Shown here piece by piece: positions 1 through 12,700 of a stretch of 64,000 nucleotides of DNA. Every line of letters begins with the position of its first letter. Position 1 is the first letter of the stretch. Where the stretch lies: positions 28,640,001-28,704,000 of the forward strand of contig NC_135376.1 in NCBI RefSeq assembly GCF_049243985.1, written 5' to 3'. The translations under genes and the position numbers were made by a program. The notes under the pieces were generated by a model. It made no database searches. It saw only the letters and a program-made list of their open reading frames with translations, and was not told where the DNA came from. Origin of the DNA: Paroedura picta. Taxonomy: Eukaryota; Chordata; Lepidosauria; Squamata; Gekkonidae.

Positions 1-831
1 ATTAAAGGACATCCCCTCCACACACTCTTACCAAGTTTAAGAGGTTATCATGGTAAGGTAAGGACTGGTCTTTAAATTATCATGTCTAATGTAATTACAT
101 TTGAATTTACAAACTACATTTCAAATAAAATAATACCAGAAGCACAAGCTTCCTTAAACCAGAGAAGTCAGGTGAAAGTCTAACTACCATAGCTACCAGA
201 GTGCTTTACCATTCTCTACCCACGCTACTGAACATAGGGGGGAGGAGCAGATTAATCCCTTCTGCTAGTCTTCTCTACCACCTTGCAACTACAACATGAT
301 GGCAAGAGGTAGTAGCCTATGTTCCCCCCCCCTCAGGTTGCAAGGAAGGAACAGTAGGGTGGGATCAAAGAGGAGAGATAAGTGGGAGACCTTGTATTTC
401 TATACCACCCAGAGCTGTATGGAAAGGCAGTATAAAAATCTAAAATCAATAAATATACTGATAATTTATTATTTTAATTCTAAGTTGCATTGAGTGGATC
501 TCTGCATAGAAATCTAAATAAATAAATACATTATGGGACAACTGTAGGGAAGAGGAGTGGCCAGAGGAGGAGGAAGGGGCACCAAAAGCAAATCAGGCAG
601 TTATAGCCCCTTGCCCAAGTCCCACAAGATCCCAGAGCTGGCGCCAGCTGATAGGCACATGTCAGCATAAAACTGTTGAAACTAAACTGATAATGAGTCT
701 GGTGGGTAGCTGATGGCATTGCCAGTAGTTACTCTACATAACAGAGTAATAGAAATACTCTATTAGTGCCATAATAGAAAAAAGGTAGGATCTAAAAGTT
801 TAACAGGTAAAGAGACTGAAGTTGTACTAAC
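1..831 (-). other. Start of MRPL44 intron 3; no exon seen
   Basis: A/T-rich intronic sequence. I looked for the expected terminal exon (family motif around IAEGPGE) on the minus strand and did not find it. The short open frames here have no recognisable similarity. Confidence 0.6.
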
Positions 832-1010
832 CAGTACAATCCAACAAAGTACAACGGTAGGGCGGTGGTAGCTCCTGACTGTCTTGTTAGTCTTGGCTCT
901 GGAGCAGATATATTCCTCTTGGCCAGTTCTTCCACCAGCAAGCCCATGGGGTTTACTACATTCCAAAGTTCAAATAGCTCTTTTCCTATCAGCTGAGGAA
1001 CGAAGAAGTC
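832..1010 (-). CDS. MRPL44: MRPL44 coding exon 3
   Basis: 179 nt from acceptor GTGTTCAG|GACTTC to donor TACTG|GTTAGT. It encodes [16 protein letters not shown] and continues to [12 protein letters not shown]. It ends two bases into a codon (TG_) that in human encodes the Cys of GLYC. Confidence 0.94.
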
Positions 1011-4000
1011 CTGAACACAAAAGGAAACAAAAGTAACAAGGGCCACAAGTTTTGATTCCTGACTTATACAGAAATTAAAGATGCAATAGCAAAACAGAAA
1101 TATGAAGTGTTAGTATGTGCTACATGTTTTACAATTATAGTTACCAAAAATCTAAAACATGTCATCATTCAAAATGCCAAAGCTTGTATTTTGAGTTTCT
1201 AACACTTAGGACAGTTATTCACACAAGTCATTCGACAAAGGCAACATTCCCTTAAAGTTAGGAAATTATGTAAACCAGTGGTCCCCAACCCCCGGTCCGG
1301 AGACCGGTCCCGGTCCGTAGATCAGTCGGTACCGGGCCGTGGCTCCTCCTCATCCTCCTCCCCGGCTGCGGCCTCGGGGGCTGCCCTGCCACTCTGCTGC
1401 CGGCTCATCTTTGGTGCTCTCCAGCGGCTGCCATGGCTGGGGCTCCCCTTCAGCGTGGCACTGCGCAGCTGCTGCTGGCAGCACCCCCCAGCAGGCAGCG
1501 GGAAGTCAGAGGCACTGGCAGGAAAGCAACGTCCCTCGGCAAAAGACTACCACCCCCTGGGCCTCAGTAAAAGTGTCAAGTGTTGACTGGTCCCCGGTGA
1601 TAAAAAAGTTGGGGACCACTGATGTAAACCATGATTTCCTCAAGAAATGTACCTGTTACCTATCATAAATCAATATACCTTTCAGTCATATTCACGAACA
1701 TATTAATAGGACAAAACCCTTTTACAGGTTAATGTGGGGGTGGGGGTGAACACATTCTAAGGACAAGGAAAGCTCTGACAGGAAGAGCACTGATCCCACT
1801 TCACCAACAGGTATGTACACTGGAATGCCTGCTGATAATCAATGATGGGACACACACACAACACCCCTAAATTCAAGGTCAAAAGGATCCCAAAATTATA
1901 AGCATTACTAGAACTATTTTTCCTAACTGGTGGACCTTTCCCAGCTACTTTTCCCAGAGTGGGTGGTATTTCCTAGGGTTTACCCTGCATGCAGTAAGAA
2001 AAGCATGAAAAAGCAAATGAGAGAACTGCTCATTTGCTCATCTATCTGTTGGCTGGATGCAACCAACTCACCTGCTTAGCAGCAGCAAAGCAAAAAGAAG
2101 GGCTGGTGAAATATGCATTCTAAGACCAAGGGATAGAAATTTGGGGGGGGGGGGTCTCTATACAAAGACACAAGAGTCTCCACACTATACTGTTCATGAG
2201 GTATTGCCCCTATATAGGGATAAAAAGATTAGAATAGTATTTCTGAACACAGCCACAGACATTGCCACAGCTTTTTGAGTGGCCTAATTTAATGACAAGA
2301 AGCATCATTTCTTGCTCCAGTGAAGAGAATTTGGCAGCCCCCAATCAAATTATTCTAAGGCAGCAAACGAGAAAATAAGACAACATGTCACTGGCACAGC
2401 TGGAAATGCGTTAGAATTTCATAACAATTCTGTTTTCAGTGAAAAGGACAGACTATAAATAACACAATTTCCAAATGCTCATATTCTCAAGCATAAGTAT
2501 TTGTCTTCTCCAAACATCTGGGACTTAATGTTGCATATTACAAGGGTAAAAACTGGGATAATTTGAGTGACATGTATGCAAACACTGAGCTGATGAAAGG
2601 CCAACCAGGGAAGTCAGATGGTGATGGAGCAAAAGTCACCAAATTCCATAACAATATCTGTAACTCTGCATTTTCTTGGAGCACCTATCCTTTCCACTGG
2701 CGCAGTTTATAAACAGTCCTGAATTCAGGATGCTTAATTTCTCCTTCAATTATGCACAGATATTTCATAGAGTAAAAGCTATATAATTAACAAGGAAGGT
2801 TGTAGGCAATTACACTCTACTGACTTTTGAGTAACGAAATGCAATTCATTATTCCTTGTGCGTTAATAACAGGGAGCGTAGCTTGGATGGGTGCCAAAGA
2901 ACTATTAATTCTGTTATACATAACAATGGTATACTGCGCAATAACTTACTCGGACAAATATCTCCGTTCTCTGAGGGCCGCTGCTTTGAAGCAATGCTCC
3001 TATTACAGCAAAGAAAGTTTGCTGAAGCACATTAGGTGGCACAGGAAAATCTGCACAAAGTGTCAAATCATGTAAAGACAAGTTTCTGGCCACATAAGAT
3101 ACCAATTCTTCACTGGTGAGAAAATTAACAATAGCCTCAATACCAGCAGGAGGCATTTTTGGAAAGGCCTTTTCAAGGCATTTTGTGAGGTAAGAACATG
3201 AAAAAGAGGCCCCCTCCACAGAAAGCTGCTGGTTGTCCTTGAGATTAAGGGCAATTTCTTCTTTTTTCAGTCCAAGCATTTTGCGTCTGGCTTCTTCATT
3301 TTTAATGTAGCAACGATTAACAAAGGCAGTTTTGAGGAGATCCAAGGAAAACTTCTCATGCAATCGGTGACTAAATGCATGTAGTTCTGCATGGTAATCC
3401 CAATTAGGTTTTTCAGAGCTGCATAAATTAAAACAGAAACCAATTAGGGACAAGATCACTGATTCCAGAAAACAGACTCTAACTGATTTTGGGGCAGTCT
3501 ATACCAAAGAAAATGTGTACTAGATTTTAAAATGTATCCTATTCCCACACCCAGTTTCTGACTTTTTAAGGAAACTTCAAATATAGAATGCACATTTAGC
3601 ATGTGTTACAAACAACGAACAGTATTTTAGAGGAATGCTAATCAGAGCAACCAGGAATTAAGCCCTATTAAAATCACTAGGGATAACATCCAAGAACAAC
3701 ACTGAGGATTGTATGCATTTCTTTGATATTTTACATTCTTCTAGTTACAAAATGACACACAATCCAAACAATACTATTTAATATATAATTTATACAGAAA
3801 ACTACTCTGTTTAGGAAATAATCTCAGGCTAAATTGAGTCTATCACAACAATTTGTTACATTGATTTTATGTTGTTTTCTACACACAAGAGGATGTACAA
3901 AAGCTTCAGAGTAAATCAGGAACATTATGGACTGGTAACTAAATTTGTTCTGTCTTTCTCATATCTTAACCCACATATGGGGTTGTTACAAGCTGAACAT

Positions 4001-5003
4001 TGCAGCAAGGAGCAGGATTGTATCTGCAGGCCGCAATCCCGCACAGGTTTGGTATAATTTGCAAACAAGAGCCTCGGGTCCAACTGATTAGGAACTCTGG
4101 CAAATCCAGACTCCTGATCATCCTACATCTTTGCATGTTTTACCAAAATGAACATAAGGCTGGACCAGCTAGACAACCCCATTCACCCCATACGGCTATA
4201 TAGTATCCCCCCAGACTATAAACCCTCAATTCTCTTTAAGTCATTCAGAAATTTATTTACTTTAGCACGTTTTTATGTCACTCTTCCTCCCAGCATCTGA
4301 AGTCAATCTATGCCATCCACCCCCCTCCTCTATTGTATTGAATCCAGACAAGACTGGATTCTGGAGATTTTTGGTGGTGGTGCGATCACTTGGGCATGAA
4401 ACCGAAATCACCGTGGGAAGGCAGTTAGTTGTGAGTTCCTGACTTGTGCAGGTTAGACTAGGGGACCCTGGAGATCGCTTCCAATGATTTTATGTATCCC
4501 GCGAGGAAAGTTAAGCCGAGAGGATCTGACACTGGTCCAAGATAACGCAGTAAACTTCGGTGACAGAGTGCGGGATTTTAACCAGGGTTTCCCAGACAAC
4601 CTACCCCGATAATCAACCTAATCATTTTAGGCATATCCTTTCCAAGGGTTCCGCCGCAAAAAGCCACCTCCCACCCCCCGGACAGCGAGCCCAGAGCCTG
4701 CTCCCCCCCAAGGTCCCAGAGGCGGAAGTGCCTTGGGCACCCTGATCCGCGGCCCAAGGACGCCTTCGGAGTGCCGCCCGCGCGAGCAGAGACGCCCCCT
4801 GGCGACGGAGGGCAGAGCCACAGCCAGGGAGACCCTCACCGGGGCCTCGGCGGCTCCAGCGCCCGCTGCTGCGCCTCGTAAGCGCGGATCCAGCTCTTGT
4901 TCTCGCGGCGCGGCTGAGGACGAAGCGCGGCGCGTGCAGCGGCGGCAGCCAGAAGGCGGCGGGAGGCCTGGACGAAGAAAGGCTGGAGCAGCACGGACGC
5001 CAT
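832..5003 (-). CDS. MRPL44: MRPL44, mitochondrial large-ribosomal-subunit protein mL44 (partial, exons 1-3 of a probable 4)
   Basis: Join, in transcript order: 5003..4840, 3418..2950, 1010..832 (812 nt, 270 complete codons plus two bases). The protein matches the known family: an N-terminal mitochondrial targeting region rich in Ala, Arg and Leu, then an RNase III-like domain that in this family is structural rather than catalytic. Recognisable blocks are [11 protein letters not shown] at the exon 1/2 junction, [19 protein letters not shown] in exon 2 and [18 protein letters not shown] in exon 3. The product is a component of the 39S mitoribosome subunit in the matrix. Splice phases close exactly (CG|C gives Arg before SEKPN; exon 2 ends in phase 0). 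The last exon, expected to carry the end of the double-stranded-RNA-binding-like region, is not in bases 1-831 and must lie beyond the left edge. Introns are present, so this is not a processed copy. Confidence 0.95.
1276..1621. mobile_element. hAT-type non-autonomous DNA transposon, family 2, in MRPL44 intron 2
   Basis: 346 bp with terminal inverted repeats CAGTGGTCCCCAAC / GTTGGGGACCACTG and an exact 8-bp target duplication ATGTAAAC at 1268-1275 and 1622-1629. The interior is GC-rich and has no transposase. Two related copies lie at 14097-14531 and 34417-34766. Confidence 0.93.
2141..2154. repeat. Poly-G tract
   Basis: A run of G in MRPL44 intron 2. Low complexity; no gene evidence around it. 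Confidence 0.8.
2950..3418 (-). CDS. MRPL44: MRPL44 coding exon 2
   Basis: 469 nt between an acceptor (TTTATGCAG|C) and donor (CCGA|GTAAGT). It encodes the RNase III-like core from [19 protein letters not shown] to [10 protein letters not shown]. It is open throughout and strongly similar to vertebrate MRPL44. Confidence 0.95.
4424..4497 (+). mobile_element. CR1 LINE 3'-end fragment
   Basis: Reads as the familiar CR1 tail: GAGTTCCTG, then GGTTAGACTAGGGGACC, then CTTCCAATGATTTTATG. It is short, degraded and lies in MRPL44 intron 1. Confidence 0.65.
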
Positions 5004-5170
5004 TGCGTCGCAACGAGCCAGGCAGGCAAGCAGGCAGGCAGGCGGAAGTGCCGTGCGCGTGCGCCAACGCTCACTGCCGGGAAACTGACGCTGCTTCTCT
5101 TCGGTTCCGGCTCCTTTAGTTCCGCGGCTGGCGAGACCTCTTCTGCTGGGCGCTACCAGCAGCCGTCTTG
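4640..5170 (-). promoter_or_regulatory. CpG-island promoter of MRPL44
   Basis: CpG-dense block covering MRPL44 exon 1 and about 170 bp upstream of its ATG, in an otherwise A/T-rich region. It is a typical TATA-less housekeeping promoter. The 5' UTR and start site probably lie between 5004 and about 5150. GGAAGTG and CTTCCGG-like ETS-type motifs occur at about 5043 and on the opposite strand near 5105. Confidence 0.75.
4840..5003 (-). CDS. MRPL44: MRPL44 coding exon 1
   Basis: Starts at the ATG at 5003-5001 and encodes [12 protein letters not shown], then an Ala/Arg-rich stretch ending in ALEPPRP. The start is chosen because the family begins with MAS and the frame runs to a good donor (CCCCG|GTGAG). 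The exon is 164 nt and ends two bases into an Arg codon. Composition and position fit a mitochondrial presequence. It sits inside a CpG island. Confidence 0.9.
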
Positions 5171-5876
5171 ATCTCGTGGCGTAGTTTGGCCCCTAAATAC
5201 ATCCAGGCAGTTTCTATCGTTTCCTTGTGTTTCCTGGAATAGGCACAACCCAAACGATGCTTTCCCCAGACAGGATCACAATCACCGGCAGTCTAGGAAG
5301 CCCGCGCTCTGCAAAGGTGATGGGCGTGAGACCCGAGACTTCTCCAGACAAATGCGGGCCAGCAAGAACTACAACCGTTTGATCAGAAATTGACAACACC
5401 TCACGCTGTCATCCAAACCTCTCCCTTACGCCACACACTACAGAGCCATAGGTATAGTAACATTTGTGGTACGGGAGCACACGTGCTAATGTATAACAAT
5501 GCCTACTAATGTGTGCTTAATTTTATAAGCATCATAGAGATGAAACATGGAAATTGTTATGAAAGGACACATGCAAGGTGTGGTCTCTGTTCATTTAAAT
5601 AAAGAGGGAAAAGGACAACTTGCAAGGAGGTAGATGTTTAGTTTATCTCAGCACAAGACCACTAAACATCATGGTGTAATATCTTAAGGCTTACTCAATG
5701 GTAGCCAGATCCCTGCCGCACTGGTGTGTCATTGAGGGAACTACTTTCCCAATAATAGAAAAACCCTAAACTTAAACCGAAGTGATGGTGATCCCAGTGA
5801 TTCTGAAGTTTGCTCAGGAGTCTTTGTTAAGGGACTGTTATTTGGATTTCCAGAAGGTCTAACAGCTGTCCACATG

Positions 5877-5882
5877 TTTATT
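5877..5882 (-). terminator. Candidate distal poly(A) signal of MFF
   Basis: AATAAA on the minus strand, about 1.77 kb downstream of the MFF stop. It would give a long 3' UTR ending about 700 bp before the MRPL44 CpG island. Confidence 0.35.
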
Positions 5883-6939
5883 AACACTCAAGAATTATAC
5901 AGGGTCAGTGAGGCAGGACTTAACTTCGCAGTTGTTTTCCTCAGCATTCTTGAGATGGAGTCTGCTTCTGAACGTAGCTTGGTCGTATTGTTTGACTGCT
6001 GCTTCACCTGAGAATTGCTTAATGGAGTCGAAATTGGTATTTCTGTAATCAATTATAATTTTACTAATTTACTAGCAATATGAGTCCACTGATCATGGCA
6101 GATGAGGTTCCTTTCTCTCTCTCCTCAGATTTCAGCCAGCAATCTTAACATTCACAACTTACAGTTATCATGAGATCCTCCTTCTCAATTTCTTGGACTT
6201 TAACCTGCTTTCCAAACTCAACTGCTACAGGACAAACTTATTTTCATTTTTGTTTCCATAAACACACTGGCTGCCAATGATAACATTCTGTTAACACACA
6301 TTCTGACCAAGCCCAACATGTCTGCTTTAATAGTTTCTGCTGTTTTAAGTCTGCTGGTTTTACAACAGGGAAGTAGCCCTCAGAGCCAGGAACCTGAGGA
6401 GAATGGGACTGTTGGCACAACCCATAGTGATAGTGGAGAATACCCGTAAGAAGCATCTAACTCAGTTTCCATCAATGTGACTCCATATATATTGCTATGA
6501 TCTGTGAATGTTTGACTCTTGCTATCTTCTGGCTTATCCCGGTGACTTCCTTCTTCCCTGTTACACCCTATCACAAGTGCAAACTCTTTCTGCACATCAT
6601 TCAGCCTTTCTAATTCTCCTCAAGGCAGCTGCTTGGGACAGGCTTTTCTTACAGTAAACACACTCAGCATTTCAAAGCACATTGTAAAAAGAGTAGAAAT
6701 GTGAATGCAGGAAAATAAGGTTTGTGTGAATGATTGGGTTGTCTAGAAGTCCACAAGGAAATATAACTGCACTTACATGACAGTAAGTGATGCAATAGTG
6801 ATTTCTTCATAGTTATTTTTTGCATATTAAAAAAATAAAGTATAAGTGTTTTCAAAGTACAGATTCTTTAGACATTTCAAGAACAGTTTCCAGATAACTG
6901 TAAGAATACGAAATTAAACATTTGCGTTGGGTTGACTGT

Positions 6940-6945
6940 TTTATT
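6940..6945 (-). terminator. Candidate proximal poly(A) signal of MFF
   Basis: AATAAA on the minus strand, about 0.7 kb downstream of the MFF stop, beside a TA repeat. Confidence 0.35.
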
Positions 6946-7649
6946 ATATATATATATACTACCATTGGTACTTCATTTCATAATCTATAGATCATTCATG
7001 GAAAGGTTTGCTTAAAAATGTAGTTTTAGAAAAAACATTTGCAAACTTAATACACCTCTTACAACACACCTCTGGATACTCTGCTGACATATTAGCAAAG
7101 AATGTCTTTTAGTCAATATGTACATGTGCTTGAACAAGAGAGAGACTCATGAGCTAGGATTTTCTTTTGTATTTGGCAACACTACTGTGTCCCCATTTGG
7201 CTAAATGAAAACAAGTGCAATAAGATTAGCTATAAAGGTGCTGCATTTAATAATGGAATAACGATAAGAAACCCATACTTTAAATTATGACAGTTTGCAG
7301 GTTAAGTCCACAAATTCAACTTTTGTCTTCCTCCTACACTAGACAGATTTGTCTGCAAGGATACCGTCACTAGCTTGAAATGGAAGCAATGCCCTTTGCA
7401 AAATAATTATTCCAAATGTACATCAAGACATGCAAAAGGAGCATAACAGAATGTTACCACAAACCTGAAAAAATAAATACGATCGTCCAGGCATCCCTTT
7501 AACACTGTAATGTTATCGCTGTTCACAGCAGCAGTATTCCCAGGGCATGGGTCATAAATCACCATACAATTCAGACACAAAAACAAAGGACTTCGCAAAT
7601 TCTCTATATTCTTCCCACTAGCAAATCTTTCGAAGTGGGGTAGCCATCT

Positions 7650-7781
7650 CTAGCGCCGAAACCAAAGCCAACTATTTAGTAGCCAGAATGCTACAGTAAT
7701 TGAGTACATGATCATTTCTCTTTTAGCACGTTCTTTGTTTTCTTCTTCCAGTAGCTGTAGACGACGATTAAGTTTGATTAT
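7650..7781 (-). CDS. MFF: MFF last coding exon (coiled coil and tail anchor)
   Basis: 132 nt encoding 43 residues: coiled coil IIKLNRRLQLLEEENKERAK, then REMIMYSITVAFWLLNSW and LWFRR, then TAG. The hydrophobic helix followed by two arginines is the tail anchor. Acceptor is TTTTTAG|ATA. An L2 LINE starts only about 60 bp upstream of this acceptor. Confidence 0.95.
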   Translation of the reverse strand: MIKLNRRLQLLEEENKERAKREMIMYSITVAFWLLNSWLWFRR

Positions 7782-9714
7782 CTAAAAATAAGGGGGAAAG
7801 AAAATGTCTTTCAGCCTGATTGCTTAGTACAAGTTTACAAGTGCCTCAAGAGCCACTCCCTTCCAGCCACAGTTAATACAGTTAATGAACTAGAGGCCTG
7901 TTGGCCGCCTTTGGAGGTAACGTTTGATGGCTTCAGGCGGCTCTCTTTATCCGAAGTGGACGGGTTGCTGGGGAGGATGAGGGCAACCACCTGCCCCCTT
8001 GATCCCTGTCCGTCTTGGCTCCTTAAGGGGAGGGATGGACGGATAGGTGAGCAGCTCAGGGATATTGTTAACTGCTCTCTCCAGTTGGGGGAGTTTCCTG
8101 AGGTGCTGAAGGAGGCGATGGTGTGCCCTCTCCTCAAGAAGCCATCCCTGGACACACATGACCCTGCAAGCTACCGCCCAGTAGCGCATTTAGCTTTCCT
8201 GGGTAAGGTGGTGGAAAGGGCTGCGGCGGACCGGCTCCTAGCGTTCCTGGAAGATACTTCGGCACTCGATCCATACCAGTCTGGCTTCCACCCTGGTCAT
8301 GGGGTAAAGACTGTGTTGGTCTCCTTGTTGGATGACCTTTGTCGCCAGCTTGACCGAGGTAGCTCTGCTGTGCTAGTTCTTTTAGATCTGTCGGCCGCGT
8401 TTGACGTGGTCGATCACGAACTGCTAGCGAGCCGCCTTGCCGGTATGGGGATAAGGGGTACAGCATTACGCTGGATACGCTCCTTCCTCCAAAACCGGAC
8501 ACAGAGGGTAGCCGTGGGAGAGGAAGTATCGGGCCCTTACCGGCTCCCTTTTGGGGTCCCACAGGGCTCGGTGCTCTCTCCTACATTATTTAACATCTTT
8601 ATGCATCCTCTGGCTCAACTGGTACGGAGCTATGGGCTGGGTTGCCACCAGTACGCTGATGACACCCAGCTCTTCCTCCTCATGGATGGCCACCCGGACT
8701 CCCCCCCAGATCCATTTGCCAGATGTTTGGAAGCCATAGCTGGATGGCTCGAGCAGAGTCGCCTGAAACTCAACCCCTCCAAGACGGAGGTTCTGTGGTT
8801 GGGCCGTAGGGGGGCAGATCAGGAAGCGCGCTTACCCTTTATGGCCGGGACGCAACTTAATATCGCATCTCAGGCCAGGAATTTAGGGGTGACCATTGAT
8901 GCCTCACTAACACTCGAGGCACAGGTTAAACAGGTAGCTAGCCGGGCATTTTTCCATCTTCGCCAGGCTCAGCTACTAGCGCCCTATCTGTCCTCTAAAC
9001 ACCTGGCCACAGTGATCCATGCGACGGTCACCTCTAGACTAGATTTCTGTAACTCGCTCTACACCGGCCTGCCTCTGGGCTTGATCCGGAAACTGCAACT
9101 CGTCCAAAATGCAGCTGCTAGAATCCTCACAGCTACACCTTGGAGGGCTCACATCCAGCCAGTTCTGAGGCAGCTGCATTGGTTACCGGTCGCCTTCCGG
9201 ATCAGGTTTAAGGTTTTGGTTTTGACCTTCAAGGCCATCCGTGGTCTAGGCCCAGCATATATGAGGGACCGCCTTTTGCCCTATATCCCCCGCAGGGCTT
9301 TACGCTCTGCGGGGGCTAACCTACTGGTCGTTCCCGGCCCCAAGGAAGCCCGCCTGGCCTCGACTAGGGCCAGGGCCTTTTCGGTCCTGGCCCCAACCTG
9401 GTGGAATGAGCTCCCGGAAGAGCTGAGGGCCCTGCGGGAATTACCAGCATTCCGCAGGGCCTGTAAGACGGAGCTCTTCCGCCAGGCTTATAACTGAGGC
9501 CGGGCGGAAAGAAGATCAGCCCCCCCTCACAAACTGGCGGTAGAGAGCGTCACCTCCCTCCGTAGTTGAGGATGCGGAGAGCAAATGAGTAGATTACGCC
9601 ATCACTGTTGCCATTACTGTAAATTATCGGTTTTTATTGTCATTTTATGTTTTTAGGGGACGGGGTTATGTAAGCCGCCTCGAGCCTTCGGGGGGAGGTG
9701 GGGTATAAATATAA

Positions 9715-9750
<36 letters not shown>

Positions 9751-12700
9751 GATCTTTCTATTTCATCCAGTCTAGATCTGAATGATCATGAATGGGTCTA
9801 TCAACTGGAAACGAGTAATCTAAGTCTGCAAGTACAACATGTCAGTAAAAGAACTAGGACCCTTCCAAACAGCCTTTGTATTCCATTTTAGTAGCTGGTT
9901 GCTAAGGAATTTTTTCCGGTCATTTCAGACAGACCCATTTTATTGATCAGCTGCTGGTGGACTTTATTAACTTTTACATACAAAGCCACTTGCCTCCTGT
10001 TAGCAAAGTGAGGTTGAACCATTTTTGAGGGAAACTGCTTTCTTCCATTTTCACCACTTTGTTGTGCTTCTGAATCGCTGTAGTGTGCTGTGAAAATACA
10101 ATCTACAGTGCCACCTTCCCTTCCACCCTTTTTTGTGGTACAATCTTTGAACGTTCTAAGTTGAGTGCTATAGTGCTAAAACAATAGTGCTACAGTGGTA
10201 CCACTGGAGATGCCTTGAGACCACTATATTGATCTAGCACTATAGCGCTCAACTTTGAATGTTAAAAAAAAGTTCTGAGGAAGATTGCACTGAGAATAAG
10301 GATGGAGTGGAGGGGGGGGGGAAGCTGCATTGTTTGAAATGAACATAGTGCTTCAGAGATGCATCATTAATGGGAGGTGTAGTGGTTAGGAGTGTGGATT
10401 TCTAATCTGGCGAGCAGAGTTTGATTCTGTGCTTCCCACATGCTACCAGCTGGGTCACCACAGCATTGATAAAGCTATTCTGACTGAGCAGTAATATCAG
10501 GGCTCTCTCAGCCTTATCTACCCCACAGGGTATCTGTTGTGGGGAGATGAAAGGGAAGGCGAATGTAAGCCGCTTTGAGACTCCTCTGGGGAGAGAAAAG
10601 CGGCATATAAGAACCAACATCTTCTTAGAAGGGATAAAGTTTGCGTGTGTGTGTGGGGGGGAAGGGGTTGGCATACAATAGCAAACTGTCCTGGAGTGTT
10701 CAGACGGATACTCTACTCACAGGCACCCCATAGTCCACCACCCCCTCCTCCAGATTAAAGAAGAAAGCACTGGGAATGCCATGCATGCACATTCCCCTTT
10801 AATCTGGGGGCTTCCTGCTTTCTGTGCAGGAAATAAAACTATGTGTGGCAACAGCCTCTCTTATGCCTTTTAATGCTAGGGAATATGGACAGACAGGGCA
10901 GATATCATCTTTCATGCTATACAAATAATTATTCCCATTTGTCCTCACAATATTTTGAAATGTATATGCTTAACTCTTAATCTTACAAATACTTGGAAAA
11001 AGTTATAGCACTTTGACTTTTTAATCAGACAACCACATCGGTGTCATGATTACTTTATCTATGTGTTGCAGCAATGGAGATGTACCCATTCAACCATGCC
11101 TTCCTGTCAGCCAGGCAGAACTATTGTACTACGTGATGACCATCTGGAAGTGCCAGAGGTTTTGAACGTAGCTGCCAGGCTGCTGACTGGTAAGGCTATA
11201 CCACAAGTATACCCCACTCTTTATTGGCTTCCAGTTCATTTTTGGCCCTAATTCAAATGTTGGTTTTGACTTTTAACCCCTAAATGGCTTGGGACCTGTT
11301 TACTCCCATGCAAACCTAAGAAAATGTTAAGATCTTACTCTGAGGTCCTGCCCCATATACCCTTTTTCCTGGAAGAGGATAGATGGCTACAGAGGCTTCA
11401 TATAAATTACTATTGGTAGTGGATTGGATTCATTGAAACCCTGAAGTAAGTAGATGGCACTTCCACTTGCATGGGTGAGCATTCACAAATGTCCACTAAT
11501 TTCCTGTTAGACTGCACCCTCTGGTTCTTAGAAGCAACTTGGAAAGTGGTGCATGAATAGTTTAAACAAATGCACAAGGTGGCATTAGTACATGCAGAAA
11601 ATAAATTATGACCTCTTTTTGCCCCATACCAAAACGTTTCAATTTGTAGTTCCATATTCTAGTGCAAAATCCCTTTGCACCTCACATATTCATGATATTT
11701 ACAGAGAACAGCATTTAGGACATCACTGGTAAGAGACACGCATACCCAACTAAATAGTTTTGTAGGTACCTGTCGTCTTAAGGAAGCAGCGTCCACAACT
11801 GTCATATCTTCTGGTGTTCCCTCAAATGTTGTATCCACACTTGAAAGACCATATCTATGAAAGATAATATGTTTTACTGGCATGCAAAACAACTGTAGGC
11901 AAAAGGACCCGATGGGCCACATATGGCATTTCATACATTCACTGAGGCATTTCAGCCCCATGAATTCTCACTGCAGCCCATACTGAAGATGCGTTTAGCA
12001 CATTAAATAATTCTATCAAAACCCACATTTCTTTTGGTTTAAACAAACATTTAAATTTCAAAGCTTTTTTTTCTTTAGAAGTGCTTTTCTTCCACAAGTC
12101 TTACAATGCCCTTTTATGGATAGTTACTTCAGTCTTAGCCTACTGATTTGTCAGAATGTGTTTATGTTTGTACATATATGGGCTTGCTGCTGAAGCAAAC
12201 CGCTAAATGGATTTCTATCACAAACGTCGCTTCCTAGTTTCTTTCTGTACATTAGTACAAAAATGGATCTTTGCTTGCCTCAAGGGGATTTTCTGGCCGT
12301 TTTCAGGAGTTTTAATAACATTTTCTTACTTTTACAAGTGGCAATAAATGAAGAAAGCTCATGCTTGAGCTGTATAAACATACTTATGTTTAGCATAATT
12401 TCTCTTCAGGGTAAGGTTTGTAAAGAAAACCTATCATCAATGTATCCCACAGCATACTTCTGATACACACACATACACACAATACTAAAATAATTTTATT
12501 GTCTAAGGCACCATAACGAGAAACTTCCTGTTCTGTTTTTAAATCTAGCCTTTACTTGTAATGTTCAGGTTTAATATGCTACCTGTGATAAAAAGGATTC
12601 CTATTGCACTGTTTACTGGATGCCCCATCCTGTTGATTGGATTAACCAACACTATGTAGTCTGCCTTGAGTCCCAGTGAGAAGGACAAATAATAACTATA

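Larger units (their letters stand above)
5171..7649. other. MFF 3' UTR and MFF-MRPL44 intergenic region
   Basis: Head-to-tail gap between the MFF stop codon and the MRPL44 promoter. The part next to 7649 is MFF 3' UTR; its end is uncertain because two AATAAA signals are possible. No further conserved coding segment was recognised. A TA microsatellite lies at about 6944-6958. Confidence 0.6.

Noticed and set aside
2827-3075. Plus-strand frame of 82 codons
   Set aside because: Antisense to MRPL44 exon 2, which has strong homology on the minus strand.
8134-8562. Minus-strand frame of 142 codons
   Set aside because: Antisense shadow of the L2 reverse transcriptase.
11659-11961. 100-codon minus-strand frame as a separate gene
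   Set aside because: It contains an MFF exon (11854-11770); the rest is intron read-through.
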